Source of the DNA: Marsupella aquatica
Lineage: Eukaryota; Marchantiophyta
Reading direction: 5' to 3'
Assembly (NCBI GenBank): GCA_973895155.1
Contig: OZ316892.1
Location: 19,468,001 to 19,532,000 of the forward strand
DNA: 64,000 nucleotides
The position numbers and the translations under genes are program-made. Positions 53,672 to 64,000 of this stretch are shown here, piece by piece. Each line of letters opens with the position of its first letter. The first letter of the stretch is position 1. The notes under the pieces were generated by a model. It saw only the letters and a program-made list of their open reading frames with translations. It searched no databases and was not told where the DNA came from.

Positions 53672-56600
53672 GTTGATTCAGATGAGCATAACCTAGGACC
53701 AGATACCTAATTAGATACCTACGTGTAGTCTCTCCCCTACTACCGAGAAATAACAGCAGCGCCTGATCCCAGGACCGGAGAATCCCTAAAGAGATTTCTC
53801 CCTTTTCTTAAGTCCTTGCACAACTTAGCCAAGCTCAGAACACCTAGCCGAAACCACCAACGAAATGTGCTTGCTAGTAAATCGAAATCTGAAGCCCAAC
53901 CCTTTGGTTCTCAAGGGTCTCAATCGTTTCCAAGATGGCTAGCTCTAGGTAGATGCTTGCAACACAAACGCAGCTAACAAAAAGTCCAGGCCGGAAACCG
54001 GAAGCGCCGTAAGAGCCATCGAGGGACAGAAAGGATACAAACTAAGGAACAACATGAGAGGAAGGATGTTGCTTAAATACTGGGTGGAGCTGATTGTGAT
54101 TCGGCAGCTAGTTATAAGTGAGTTGCTAGTCAGTTAGGGCTCTAGAGAAACAATCCTTCCTTCCTGGCCTTCCTTGTTACTTTGGTACACAACTACAAGT
54201 ATGAGGTGACCCAGGAAACGACACAGAAGGTGCCACCGTGATATATATGCGTATAAATGTTTCGATGTTAGCCTTAGTCCAAACATATACATCGAAATTT
54301 TAGAGCAGGTCCCTTGTTCACCAGGCTTTGTCTGGTTTAACATTCTCAATAAGGATGACAAAAGCAACCCACTTTGGCACGAAATCCAGCAAAGGTGACT
54401 GATCGACCGGGTCTAATTTCTCAATGACTGATGACAAACAGTACTAACCCACGTTGGAAGAAAATCCAGCAAAGGGTGACAGACCACGTACAGACCATCA
54501 AAGGCGACCCAAGCACCCTTTTCCACTCAACTTTGCATGGCCTAATACGCTCAATGACTACTGACACATGTAACCTACTTTGGCAGAGACTTGGGAGAAA
54601 ATCCAGAGGAATTGACAATCCATCCTTTTGTCCCGCATAGGACAATACTGGTATTCTCCTCAGACTTCCAGCTTGATTTTTCACCAATTCTAAGCATATA
54701 AATCATTACCCATCTTCCAATGAGAAGAAGTCCAGGGAACATGATAATTAAGACAAATCGAACTGCTCGGACAAATGCCAACCTAGACATGATTCGTACC
54801 CCTTACTCCAAAAATTCTAAACTTACAATGCCCAGCTGTTTTCCGTTTGAGCTGTACATTCGAGCCAAGCAGCGTCTGATTCTGTAAACTCCTGCTATAG
54901 GATCGAGGGGGACTTGGCTCAATGAGTGATCTAAACTTGTTGCTGCCCTAATTGTACCTAACACAAGGCCATCTTCAAGCATTCTAAAATTTGACAATAA
55001 TATTCTAGCTATCAATACTCAATTAATTGTTCTAATTTTGTGACCCAGTCAAAAATTTTAACCAATAATTGTATTTTGTTATATAGAAACTTAACTCTTT
55101 ACCCGAAGGAATGAAGGTTGTAAGCTATAGCGGGCTGTAGGTAAGTGTTCCGTACCTCCTTGAACCAGCTTGTTTAACTCTAGCTATACGTGCGAGTTGA
55201 AACCCGTGTGTCTCTAGTCAGTACCTGCCATATAGTGCATCCTTCAAGTCATCAGTCTGTCTACAGTAGCTCTTTTCGGGAGACTAGAAGTCTTGTGTGT
55301 TGTCAATGCCACATCCCTTCAATCATCGATCGATCTGTCTATATTCCATGTACTTCAGCTGCTGCCAGGGAAGGTAGTTGATGCAAGCTCTGACAGTTGA
55401 ACGCCCGTATTCATTAATTGCTCATATACCCCCAGCTGCCCGAGAGACGTACTTATCTTATATAAGATGACTTATGCCTTCTGCCTTTCCCTTCTCTATT
55501 TCCCTAGTTTGGATTCTTCTTTATGATGGGTTGCCATCTCTTAGACTAGATGACAGGTCCTAAAACACAAAATAGCTGGTTTTTTGTTCACAAGCGACTC
55601 GCAGTAAGGCTCATGAATCCATGATCCTCACAACACAGTGGAAACGTAGCGATTTTCATGTGGAGACTGTCACATTTAAGCATTCTCTGGGGTATTTTAC
55701 AGCCTTGTGGACTTCTGGGAACTAGAGAGAGCTCTTGTAACCTACCCTTAAGTAGCATGTCATCCTCACTCATCCTGAATAATTGTTTTACCACATTCCA
55801 CCTCCATGGATTACAACATTGGCCGCCAGAATTTGAGAACTGTCTACAGTCGATTTCCACGCGCGATCTCCCTCACACTCCAATAGGAGTTCTAAAGAAC
55901 CTCGGATTTCCTCAAGTACCTCTTTGTCCTTTCTCGGCCTTGACGTAGACTAATTTGAATTTTCAAATCTTGACTATTCTTGGTAATGATTATGAAGACC
56001 GGCTTTAACGTACTTTTTATCACTGACCATTGTATCCTTAATGAGTCTTTTTCCTAATTCAAAATTGTTTGGCACGCTCCCAACTGGATGAGGAGTAAAT
56101 CTAACCTTGACTTCCACTTTCCAGAAATTAATTCTAGCCATTCGATGTAACACCTTTGTGAATGAATGACCGAAACACTTGTGATGAAGAAAGGATGAAA
56201 CCTTTACGAGGAAGAAAATGCCTCCCAAAATCTTGCTTTCCACCACTGCAAAGTACACTACAAAGCATCTGCGATAAGTATAATGTTTGGGAGTGACCGA
56301 TTCCAGGCCATGTGGAAACGGCATTGCCGAGAAGACTTTAGTTATTTAGTTACATCGATGTGGACAGTAAGGCTGGGCATTCAATTCTACTGTACAGTCA
56401 CCTGACTAGTTACCTGAAGTTAAGAAACAGCGCACTAAAGGAAACCAGAGCAGCCTGATGGAAATCCAATGTTTATGGGTTGTTTTGCCATTCGCTGATG
56501 TCTTAAGTGGGTTCATGATCTGGAATCTTGAGAGGCGACTTGTTTGGCTGAGCTTTGCGGATTCTGCATTTAAGCCAGTCCTTGTTCGAGAGACGGCCCC

Positions 56601-57193
56601 TTCGGAGGCCGCCATGCTCTGAAGAACTGTTGAATTCGATGCAGCTGCACGCAGCACGTGACCTGGACTATTTCCCCGTTTGATCGCTGCCGAGGCCTCT
56701 GTCCACACTAGCGTGTTCAGTAGACCAGGGACAGAGTGACCGTTTGGCCTCAACCATATTCCATGCCGCTGTTGCACAGTACGTCCAAAAAGTAAATTGG
56801 TCTGCTACAAAAATGTATACACCGTGTAATCAGTCGAGCATATAGTAGAGATCAGTTGGAACCGGGAGCAAACAATTCCAAAACAATTAATGGGTCCGAT
56901 TTCTTTAAAACACTCACAACACGCCAAAAATTTATCTGCAACGCGAATCCAGGTTCATTGTTCGCACTGCTTACTCCGTGAAGTTCACCGACGATTTAAA
57001 TTTGTCACTGACTGTTTGCTACAACGCATGTTTCTCTACTTTCCATTTAGTGAACTTCTTGAATGTTATAGTTTGTGCGCAAACTCCGCTCATGGAATTG
57101 CTAAACTACGACCTGGTGATGGAGAACTACATGACAAGAAACCAGGTCCCGGGTTTTACGCGACGAAGTGTTCTGCCCTCCATTGCTCGGGTG
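53672..57193. other. No supportable gene in 3.5 kb
   Basis: Minus-strand ORFs at 55,974-56,324 and 56,406-56,777 and plus-strand ORFs at 56,890-57,264 have no recognisable domains. Near 54,360-54,600, variants of AAATCCAGCAAAGGTGAC(A/T)GA and CTCAATGACT are repeated three times at about 80-120 bp, a weak local duplication. Confidence 0.45.
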
Positions 57194-59159
57194 CAATAGA
57201 GAAATCAGTCACACTGGAATCAAACAACGCAACAAGAGCATTCCATTGCGAGAGAAATTGCTGAGATTGAATTCAAAATTGTGCAACAATGAAATTTATT
57301 TTTGGGGATTTGATGTTCCTGCACAGTCGATCTAATTGTGTATCCCCATCCTATGACAAATCTCCTGAAGATAGAACAGAGCTTCCTAATCGTGTTCGAC
57401 TTAGGCTAAAATCTACAAGGTGCCTACTCGCAAATTGAAGGTCCGAACCCCTTGCGCCATCTCTTTCCGAGGCCGGCCTCCAAGGAGCAGGTAGCCACCA
57501 GAACAATAAACAAAAGCCGCTTCACCTTCTAGCCTTCAAATCTGCAGAGGAACATGTACATTCAGTAAATTCAAAACCAAATTCAGCAACTTCATTTGCT
57601 TCGCTTACAGAAAGCTTCCACTGAAGAAGTAGCAACCAACTCAGAGTCCTGTGGACCGTGCGAGACTAAACGGAGATGCAATGACGAAGAACAAGCTAGA
57701 CTTGAACGCTGAATATCTCCTCCGTACCTGTCATGAATTGCGCGGCTTACTGTCCGGGCTTCTTCACGATGAACGACACCACTTGCACCTGCTTCACGTT
57801 GTCGAAGCCGATGACGCGGATAAATGAGTTGGGGTATTCCTTCTTGCAGTTGACGACCTCTGACAGGACCTGGCCAGAGTCCTTGGCTCCGAAAAGGGGC
57901 AACTTCCACATGCTCCAGTACCTACCATCATAGTATCCGGGCATCTTACTCGCGGTTTGGGATACGACACCGTTCTTGTCGAACTCAATCGCGGGGATCC
58001 ATCCATTTACCAACAGGTAAGCAATCTGCTTCTCGATCTCCTCGTCGGACAGGGGAGGTAAGTAAGAGAGGGTCTCAAACTTAGTGTTGGTGTCCGGGTT
58101 CACGACCTGCACAATGAAAGGCCAACGTCAATAACCTTCACTCCAAGGAGAACTATCATCTTCAAATCCGACCTGTTAATCTCTCAACGTTTCCTTGCTC
58201 ACCTTGAGGAAACCCACCCGTGTAGGACAAGGGACATGAAGACAACTGGCGAACCTTGCGGAATTGACTGAGGTGACCTCATCCCGACAGACCACATCAT
58301 TCGGAACAGAACTATACCAATGCAGCGCACAGCATTTGCTCCAAGAGCTTGTAGAACCACTTAACGGAAAACTGAGACAACGAGCGACACTAAAAATGTA
58401 CTAGAGGGACGACTGGCACTAGCTGCGGTACCAGAAATCGACCTACTCAGCCTTTCCACGCAGACGAACACCAACTTCACCATTCGGAAAACAACCAATA
58501 GAACATGAAGGAAAGCAATGCGCTTCAGAAGAATTCATGCACGACATATACACATCGCCAATCAGTAGACAAACACTCCAAATTGAAGCAAAGAAGTAAG
58601 AAACAGCAGGCGAGCAGCTGAAACTCACATTGAATGCATTGACACGGCTGCCATTACTGACGGTCTTGCTCTTCAGAGACGGGGCGATGCGGCTCTTCAA
58701 AGCGGGAGCGAGGAGCTGAGCGCGGGCGCTGGTCGAGGTCGAGGCCGTGGACGCAATGCTGAGGGCAGTGGTGGGCGCTGCGCAGGCGGCACCAGTCAAG
58801 GAAGCCATAGGTGCTGCGAAGAATAGGTGCGGGCTTTTTCGGAGGGAGGTTTCCGAATGAGAAGAAGAGTCGTGACGAAGGGGACTGAAGGAGAGACTAC
58901 CGTAGTGAATTTCAAGGGCATCTTTGGGAATCGCCGAGCTCTGTCCCATCCGCCCCTTGGCAATCGCCAATTGTCCTCTTTACTCATGTACTGTACCATA
59001 CGCCCCTTTCGCGGGGTCCCGGCGAATCTTTCCACCCAGTCAGTCAGCGTATACCCCCGTCCGCCCCAGACCGCCCCCTTCGGAGCCGACCGACCCTAAC
59101 GTATGAGTAGTGTTTCGCAACCACAGACAAGCCCCACAACTCGAATTCGACGGTTGCCA
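57194..59159 (+). repeat. rbcS duplication block, copy 2 (paralogue of 18,083-20,038)
   Basis: Nearly collinear with copy 1, from CAATAGAGAAATCAGTCAC to CGGTTGCCA. Beyond 59,159 this copy runs into unique sequence, whereas copy 1 runs into block H3-B. Confidence 0.9.
57747..58808 (-). CDS. rbcS: Rubisco small subunit, intact
   Basis: Exon 1 (58808-58629) encodes a 60-residue Ser/Thr/Ala-rich plastid transit segment ([20 protein letters not shown]...) ending RVNAFN. A GTGAGT donor and a TTGTGCAG acceptor bound a 522-bp intron. Exon 2 (58106-57747) gives 119 residues and a TAA stop, for 179 in all, normal for precursors. The intron falls where plant rbcS genes have it, two residues into the mature protein (FN|VVNP against MQ|VWPP). 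Landmarks: [62 protein letters not shown]. The small subunit caps the L8S8 Rubisco holoenzyme in the chloroplast. The loop before PGYYDG (VVSQTASKM) lacks the usual VYRE. About 350 bp upstream of the ATG are shared with the pseudogene; I saw no clear TATA or I-box. Confidence 0.95.
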
Positions 59160-60129
59160 CATGGACCCGACGGTGCCCTGTCCGATCTTGATCGTGTCAG
59201 CATATCGGTGTTTAGTTTTTTGTACTCCTGAGTACTGACGGAAGTTCCAACCACAGTCATGATAGGGCTTCGACAAGTGGCATCAACTACCGAATTGGCC
59301 ATCTCATTTCTCATAACCATGTGTACGACAGACCATGGACTGAGGAGGTTAAGAGGTTAAGAGGTTGGTTAGCCTGAGGAGGTTACACCCTATACAGTTG
59401 CTCTCGACGAGGCCATATATTACTGCATTTCTGCCTCGGTTTCACCAGGAAACTGAGTTTTTGTAAATTAAGTACGGAACCAAATTTAGGGATGATGTGT
59501 ATGGATTTCTGAAGGCCTCTCTATACCCATTATGTCATGCCCAGAAAGTCTGGCCCATTAACTTTGTTTCATACTGTATTTATGTAGCATAAGGATTGCC
59601 TGGGTTTGGGGTTCTAGACTGAATCATGTTACTAAATTGCTCAGAAAAGCTTCCGGCCTGCTGTTGGTCATTTGTTATGATTTCTGGTCATAGGATTATG
59701 GCCTAGTTACCCTCTGCCCAGAGAGTGCTTATCCTAAGTATATACAACCCCGAGCTGGGCTGGCCAATGGTTGCCCAAACTCTTATAATCCAAAGCCAGG
59801 CCAGTCAGCGGGTTGCTGCTGATAATGGTGAAAAAAACTGCAAAGAACAACTATGCTCAAGGTTTGCACATGGGTGAATTCTCAAAGGGGAGATACTTAA
59901 AACACAACTGCATGTATATAAGGTTCAAGTGTCCAAGATTTCTCCCTTTTTCCATAATCCACTCACTTCTTTTCTCTAAAGGGCCAGTATGTCATACAAA
60001 AGGTTGTTGTGGCATTCCTTTGTAGGAAGTCGATAAGAGCAGGAGAGTCGCTAACTCCAGGCAAAAAGCTCATGTAGACTTTTTAAGGTTTAGAGGTGTT
60101 ACTGAGGAGTGGGTCAACATATGCAGTTA
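59160..60129. other. No gene seen
   Basis: Unique sequence upstream of the intact rbcS, so distal promoter elements may lie at its left end. A short repeat of GAGGTTAAGAGGTT is at 59,344-59,364. Confidence 0.45.
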
Positions 60130-60145
60130 TGCACATCAGTGTTTC
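60130..60145. repeat. SINE target-site duplication, left copy
   Basis: TGCACATCAGTGTTTC, identical to 60470-60485 on the other side of the SINE. Sixteen identical bases indicate a recent insertion. Confidence 0.92.
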
Positions 60146-60469
60146 TTTTTTTTGCCTTGAAAACCAAAAGCAGGCCCATCCAACAGAGGATAGACGTCCT
60201 GCTTTGGAGCATGCATTTTGATGTACAGCAGCCACAAGGGGACAATACCCAGGGATCCGACAGGGACCGAGACCAGGAGGGAGAGAGGATTAAACCAGAA
60301 CCCAAAGTGGGCAACCAGGACTGAGAAGATAATCAATACTCCCACCACTACACCCCACCCACCCACACACACATACCCTCCACACCCCTTATGTGTGGAG
60401 GGAGGATTGAACCTGGGACCTCTTGGTTCTAGGCTCATCCTCTGGCCAACTGACCAAAGCCAGTTGGTT
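60146..60469 (-). mobile_element. tRNA-derived SINE, full length, about 324 bp
   Basis: On the minus strand the 5-prime head has a pol III A box (TGGTCAGTTGG) and, 32 bases later, a B box (GGTTCAATCC); the sequence between (CAGAGGATGAGCC...GAGGTCCCA) resembles a tRNA D-to-T region. The tRNA-unrelated body follows and ends in A8 (complement of 60,146-60,153). Direct repeats of 16 bp, TGCACATCAGTGTTTC at 60130-60145 and 60470-60485, flank it. That is the signature of LINE-mediated retroposition. It has no coding capacity, and ORFs inside it are spurious. Confidence 0.9.
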
Positions 60470-60485
60470 TGCACATCAGTGTTTC

Positions 60486-62729
60486 GCTTTAGAAAGGTGT
60501 CTGTTTGTTGTTGGCCAATCACGGCCTCTTTCTTTTTGTTGATAGCCAATCAGGACCCACGGACCGTCAGACTTCTCGAGAGCACTTGTGAGATGGATGT
60601 TTGAAAAGATTCTACAGTCATTGGAAGTAGAGTAGGATACAAACTACCTGTTTAGTTTGGAATAGTATCTCAACCAATTCGACTTCCCCATTCCTAGGAA
60701 ATGGAGTACAAGACTACAAGCAACCACAATTTGCACTTCTCCAAAGTATTTAATGCAATGGTATTTTTGCTTGCCACTTTCAGACTCCAGATTCAATTGT
60801 ATTAATTTTTGTTTAGTCGCAGGGGGTACAGTTTCATTGTAATATGAGTCCCCTGTTTTATGGTCGAAGGTTGGACCCTTTGTTCCGGACTGATGCGTTG
60901 GCATATTCTTACTACAACAACAAAAAAAGATTAATGTACTACAACAACAACAAAAAGAAGTGGGATTTGCCCGAAGTTAGCCATCTTTGGACTAGAGTGA
61001 ATACATATGTCAATAATGAAGAAGATGTCAAGAATAATGATTGGAATGCACATGCAGTTGCCCTGGTGAGAGAATATGTTGGTGACAAGTCTTAGGTCCA
61101 AGGAAAGTGTGTGTTGTTGGCTAGTCTAGCCATAGTGAGTTAAGTTGTGATCATGTTTGCCAGCCAAAAGTCAACTAAGGGTCAGTTTAAAAAACAAGTG
61201 TTTTTTTTTGTCTTGAAAGGAAATGAGGAAGAAAACTTAGAGCATCTCCAACATTGCTTACTATATACATTAAATACATCATAAAGTGTTGTCTCTTTTA
61301 GGGGGGCTTTACAAGAACTTGGGGGCAGCAATTCCTTTTTTCCTAAGTGAGAGATGCAATCCCAGCCATTCATATGTGGGAACTGGCCACACTTCACTTT
61401 ACATGAACTTGGGGGCACAATCAACCAAAAGCATTACCCAACCTAGTCATCTATCAATGGGTCCCTTTTTCTGCTGATGTGTGCAAGCTTTTTTGTCAAA
61501 AACTTAGACCTCCTCTTGAGGTGGTCTAACAGTTAGATATTGCTCTAGCTAGTCTTGTGACTCATGAGCTAACCACAGTTAGTCTAACTTGGGTTAGGAC
61601 TTAGCTAATGTTAGCGGTAGTGCTGTTGTGTATATAGCCAAGGTTGATGCCAGACCCTGGGTGGAACTTAGGCTCATTGTTACAAAGCTAGTTGAGAGAT
61701 AGGGAGAGCTTGTGCTGTGGATGCTTGGTATGGCCGGTCAGCCTAGAGTGCAGTAAAGCTCTTGTGTGTTCCCGTGGACGTAGCCTCATGTGGAGGTGAA
61801 CCACGTATCTCTGTGTGTCGACTATTGTGCGTTGGATGGTTCATGGGCTTGCAGTTGCGAATGTCATCTATGCTTAACACTAACAACCTGGAGCAAACGG
61901 CCGCTTATTTTCAGGGAATTGCATTGATAAATTCCAAACCTGACACATTTTGGCTCACACATTTTAACTTTTGTGTAAGGAAATGGCCATCAGCTTTGCT
62001 TTGGATGGAGAGACACAAAACAGCCCCCATCGTCTTGTAAAGGCCCCCTTGTGGGCGTCACTATGCCCTCACAAACGCTAGCCCCCCTAGAGGACATTCC
62101 TGTCCCACTTGCTGATTTGGTTAGGACATTGGATGTGAACCATTAGCTTTTGTCACATATTCCAATGTAGACACCAGTCATTGAGTTTGCACTCATGTAG
62201 TGTTTGACACTTTTCTCTTTTTATTTGTCTTTTCTAGGTTTATACTTGCTTTTCTTTTTTCTGGTTATATAGGTGTTTGTTCACTTTGGAACTCGTTTAT
62301 TTTCCTTTCATTGTACTTTGTTTTTCCCCGAATTATACATTTGGAGGTGTTCTTGGCTCCTTAGTATCAAAAACTATAACACAACTAGCCCCCATGACCC
62401 ATTCCTTGAAAGTAAATAGATATGAATAAAAATCTTGCACAAAAATTTAATATGCTATTTTGGTTAGTCTTTGCTCCATCCTTGTTTTTTTCCATACGCA
62501 TTTCAGTTTTGTCTATATTTAGAGTCAGTGTCACTTTTGTCGATCATTTTGACCTTATTGAACCTTATTATTCCTTTCAAGGACTAAGGGTCTAGATTCT
62601 TCACACTAGACCTAGGCTCTTAAGAATAGGCTTCTATTGGCACTTTTATAGTAAGATCTTACGCTTTTTTATGCACTGGTCGCATTCAAAGGCTTCTCTT
62701 AGTTTACCTTTTTTATGTATACAAAGTGC
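60486..62729. other. No supportable gene
   Basis: Short ORFs only; the one at 60,844-61,095 is driven by an ACAACAACAAAAA run (60,914-60,956). ACTTGGGGGCA is repeated at about 61,317 and 61,407 with similar flanks. No terminal repeats found. Confidence 0.45.
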
Positions 62730-62880
62730 TCATCCCTCTACTATCCATGTTATACTATGCTTCTCCCTCTACCATCCATGCTATATCATGCATGCTACAC
62801 CATGCAGGGCTCTTCCTTCCACCATCCATGCAATACTATGCTCCTCTCTCTAGCATCCATGTTGTATAATCCATGCATAC
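62730..62880. repeat. Imperfect tandem repeat with CCATCCATGCNATAC
   Basis: CT-rich lead followed by (A/C)CATCCATG(C/T)TATA(C/T) recurs about four times (62,741, 62,779, 62,821, 62,853) at 30-45 bp spacing, sharing CTATGCTYCTCYCTCTA. Confidence 0.75.
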
Positions 62881-64000
62881 AGGTCGGGATACAGGTGCTA
62901 CATAATAACAAGAGTTTAATTGCAAATATTATATAGTTAATAAAGTAGTGCACAATCAAATCAATGAGGGGAACGAGGAGGCCACTGATAAATAGAGGGA
63001 ACCAGAAGAAAGGGGGAAGGGGGCAAAGAGAGGGATTGGTTGTGGTGGGGTGTTAAGCTTTAAAAGGAAAAAAAATTATAAATCAATAAATCAATCATTC
63101 TCTCTTTGTTATACTTTGGTGGTCAATGACGCCTCTCTTTTCTTGGTTTTTAGAGGTTTCCTTTTGCTCACTTCTTTTAGTTCCTCTTTCTTGGTTTTTA
63201 GGGGTAACTTTCCTTTTGCTCACTTCTTTTGCGTTTGGTTTTGTCCACTTGGGACCTCTCTTGTTTATTCTTTTGTACTCTGTTTGGCCCCTTTTCTGTA
63301 AAAAGTATGTATATATTCTTTTGAGTCATGATGTGTTTTATTCAATGAATGTTTTATTCAATGCAATGAGATCTTTCTAATAAACAAAATCTTTTATTCA
63401 AGCTATCTTTTGCACCCTGATAAACTTTCTCACCTACATCTTTACCACAACAAGGGGCACAACATCATCTATTATGCATTGACATCTTTTGACAAACAAT
63501 ATCTTTTAGTAAATTATAAATCACATGTTTTGCGCAACGATATAATTTACTTTATGACATATTTTATGCAACAACGTCTTTTACTTAATGGCATCTTTTG
63601 CGCAATATATAACATCTTTACTTAACAACATCTTTTGAGAAACCACATATTTCCTTAACAATATCTTTTACTTAACAACATCTGTTACTTTAACAACATA
63701 TTTTGTGCAATGACATATTTTATTAACAACATCTTTTGGGCAACCACATATTTTATTTAATGACACCTTTTGCGTAATGACATCTTTTCATTAAGGACTT
63801 CATTCTTTATATAATGCAACAACAGGTTCTGTGCAACGCACTGGGATTGAACTTGTACTGTATATAGCAAAGATTGTACATCAAAAAGCAAGCACAATGG
63901 TTACTGAGTTTGTTTTGGTACCTCCTGACTTAGGCACCTTGGATACTAATCATTAGGTCTTGGAACCCAGGAATGAATTTTTATTCAATCAAGGCACTAC
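62881..64000. other. No gene; two local repeats
   Basis: A direct repeat of TTCTTGGTTTTTAG...CCTTTTGCTCACTTCTTTT occurs at about 63,138 and 63,190. From about 63,410 to 63,800 a degenerate 17-25-bp repeat (ACATCTTTTGCGCAATGACAT-like) runs through A/T-rich DNA. The last 200 bases show nothing recognisable. Confidence 0.6.

Noticed and set aside
56406-56777. Minus-strand ORF of 123 residues
   Set aside because: No domain, no splice context and biased composition; possible but unsupported.
60385-60469. A tRNA gene on the minus strand
   Set aside because: A and B boxes are present, but the acceptor stem does not pair, the body continues to a poly-A tail and target duplications flank it, so it is a SINE.

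Overview
This window looks like land-plant nuclear DNA. It contains two copies of an intron-containing rbcS (Rubisco small subunit) gene with a plastid transit exon, a SKP1-like gene, an F-box/kelch gene, histone H3 relics, plant Ty1/copia and Ty3/gypsy relics, two CACTA (En/Spm) transposons and a tRNA-derived SINE. The long intergenic spaces, GT-AG introns and nested transposons fit a large, repeat-rich genome. The rbcS and F-box/kelch sequences remind me of seedless plants (lycophyte, fern or bryophyte), but that placement is inference and I would not name a species.

Layout. 1-8.5 kb is a retroelement graveyard: a reverse-strand copia gag fragment, then a forward gypsy element (gag, protease, start of RT) split by a 3,983-bp CACTA element with a perfect 3-bp target duplication. 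9.06-9.55 kb is a 21-bp minisatellite. 10-12.4 kb holds a decayed coiled-coil/RING-like gene of unknown role. 14.5-21.5 kb is a patchwork of duplicated blocks: two direct copies of a histone H3 pseudogene segment flank a block that ends in an rbcS pseudogene. 24-25.1 kb is a frameshifted F-box/kelch gene. 30.3-47.6 kb is a 17.3-kb CACTA transposon with three genes in the same direction: a TNP2-type transposase, a Transposase_24-like accessory protein and an EDM2-like zinc-finger (PHD) protein. Its right arm carries long repeat arrays. 47.8-48.6 kb is a SKP1-like gene whose C-terminus has become a hydrophobic tail. 51.8-59.2 kb is the second copy of the rbcS block; here rbcS is intact, and 4.6 kb of extra DNA includes a CCHC-CCHC-RING gene. 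60.1-60.5 kb is a SINE with 16-bp target duplications. The rest has no gene I can support.

How parts relate. The transposase and accessory protein of the large CACTA element are separated by only 98 bp and probably share a transcription unit, as tnpA and tnpD do in En/Spm. The PHD-finger gene just upstream resembles EDM2, a plant regulator of transposon heterochromatin, so the element may carry its own chromatin-directed factor. SKP1-like, F-box/kelch and RING proteins are all parts of ubiquitin ligases, but nothing shows that these three act together. The best candidates for something undescribed are the transposon-borne EDM2-like module and the tail-anchored SKP1-like protein.
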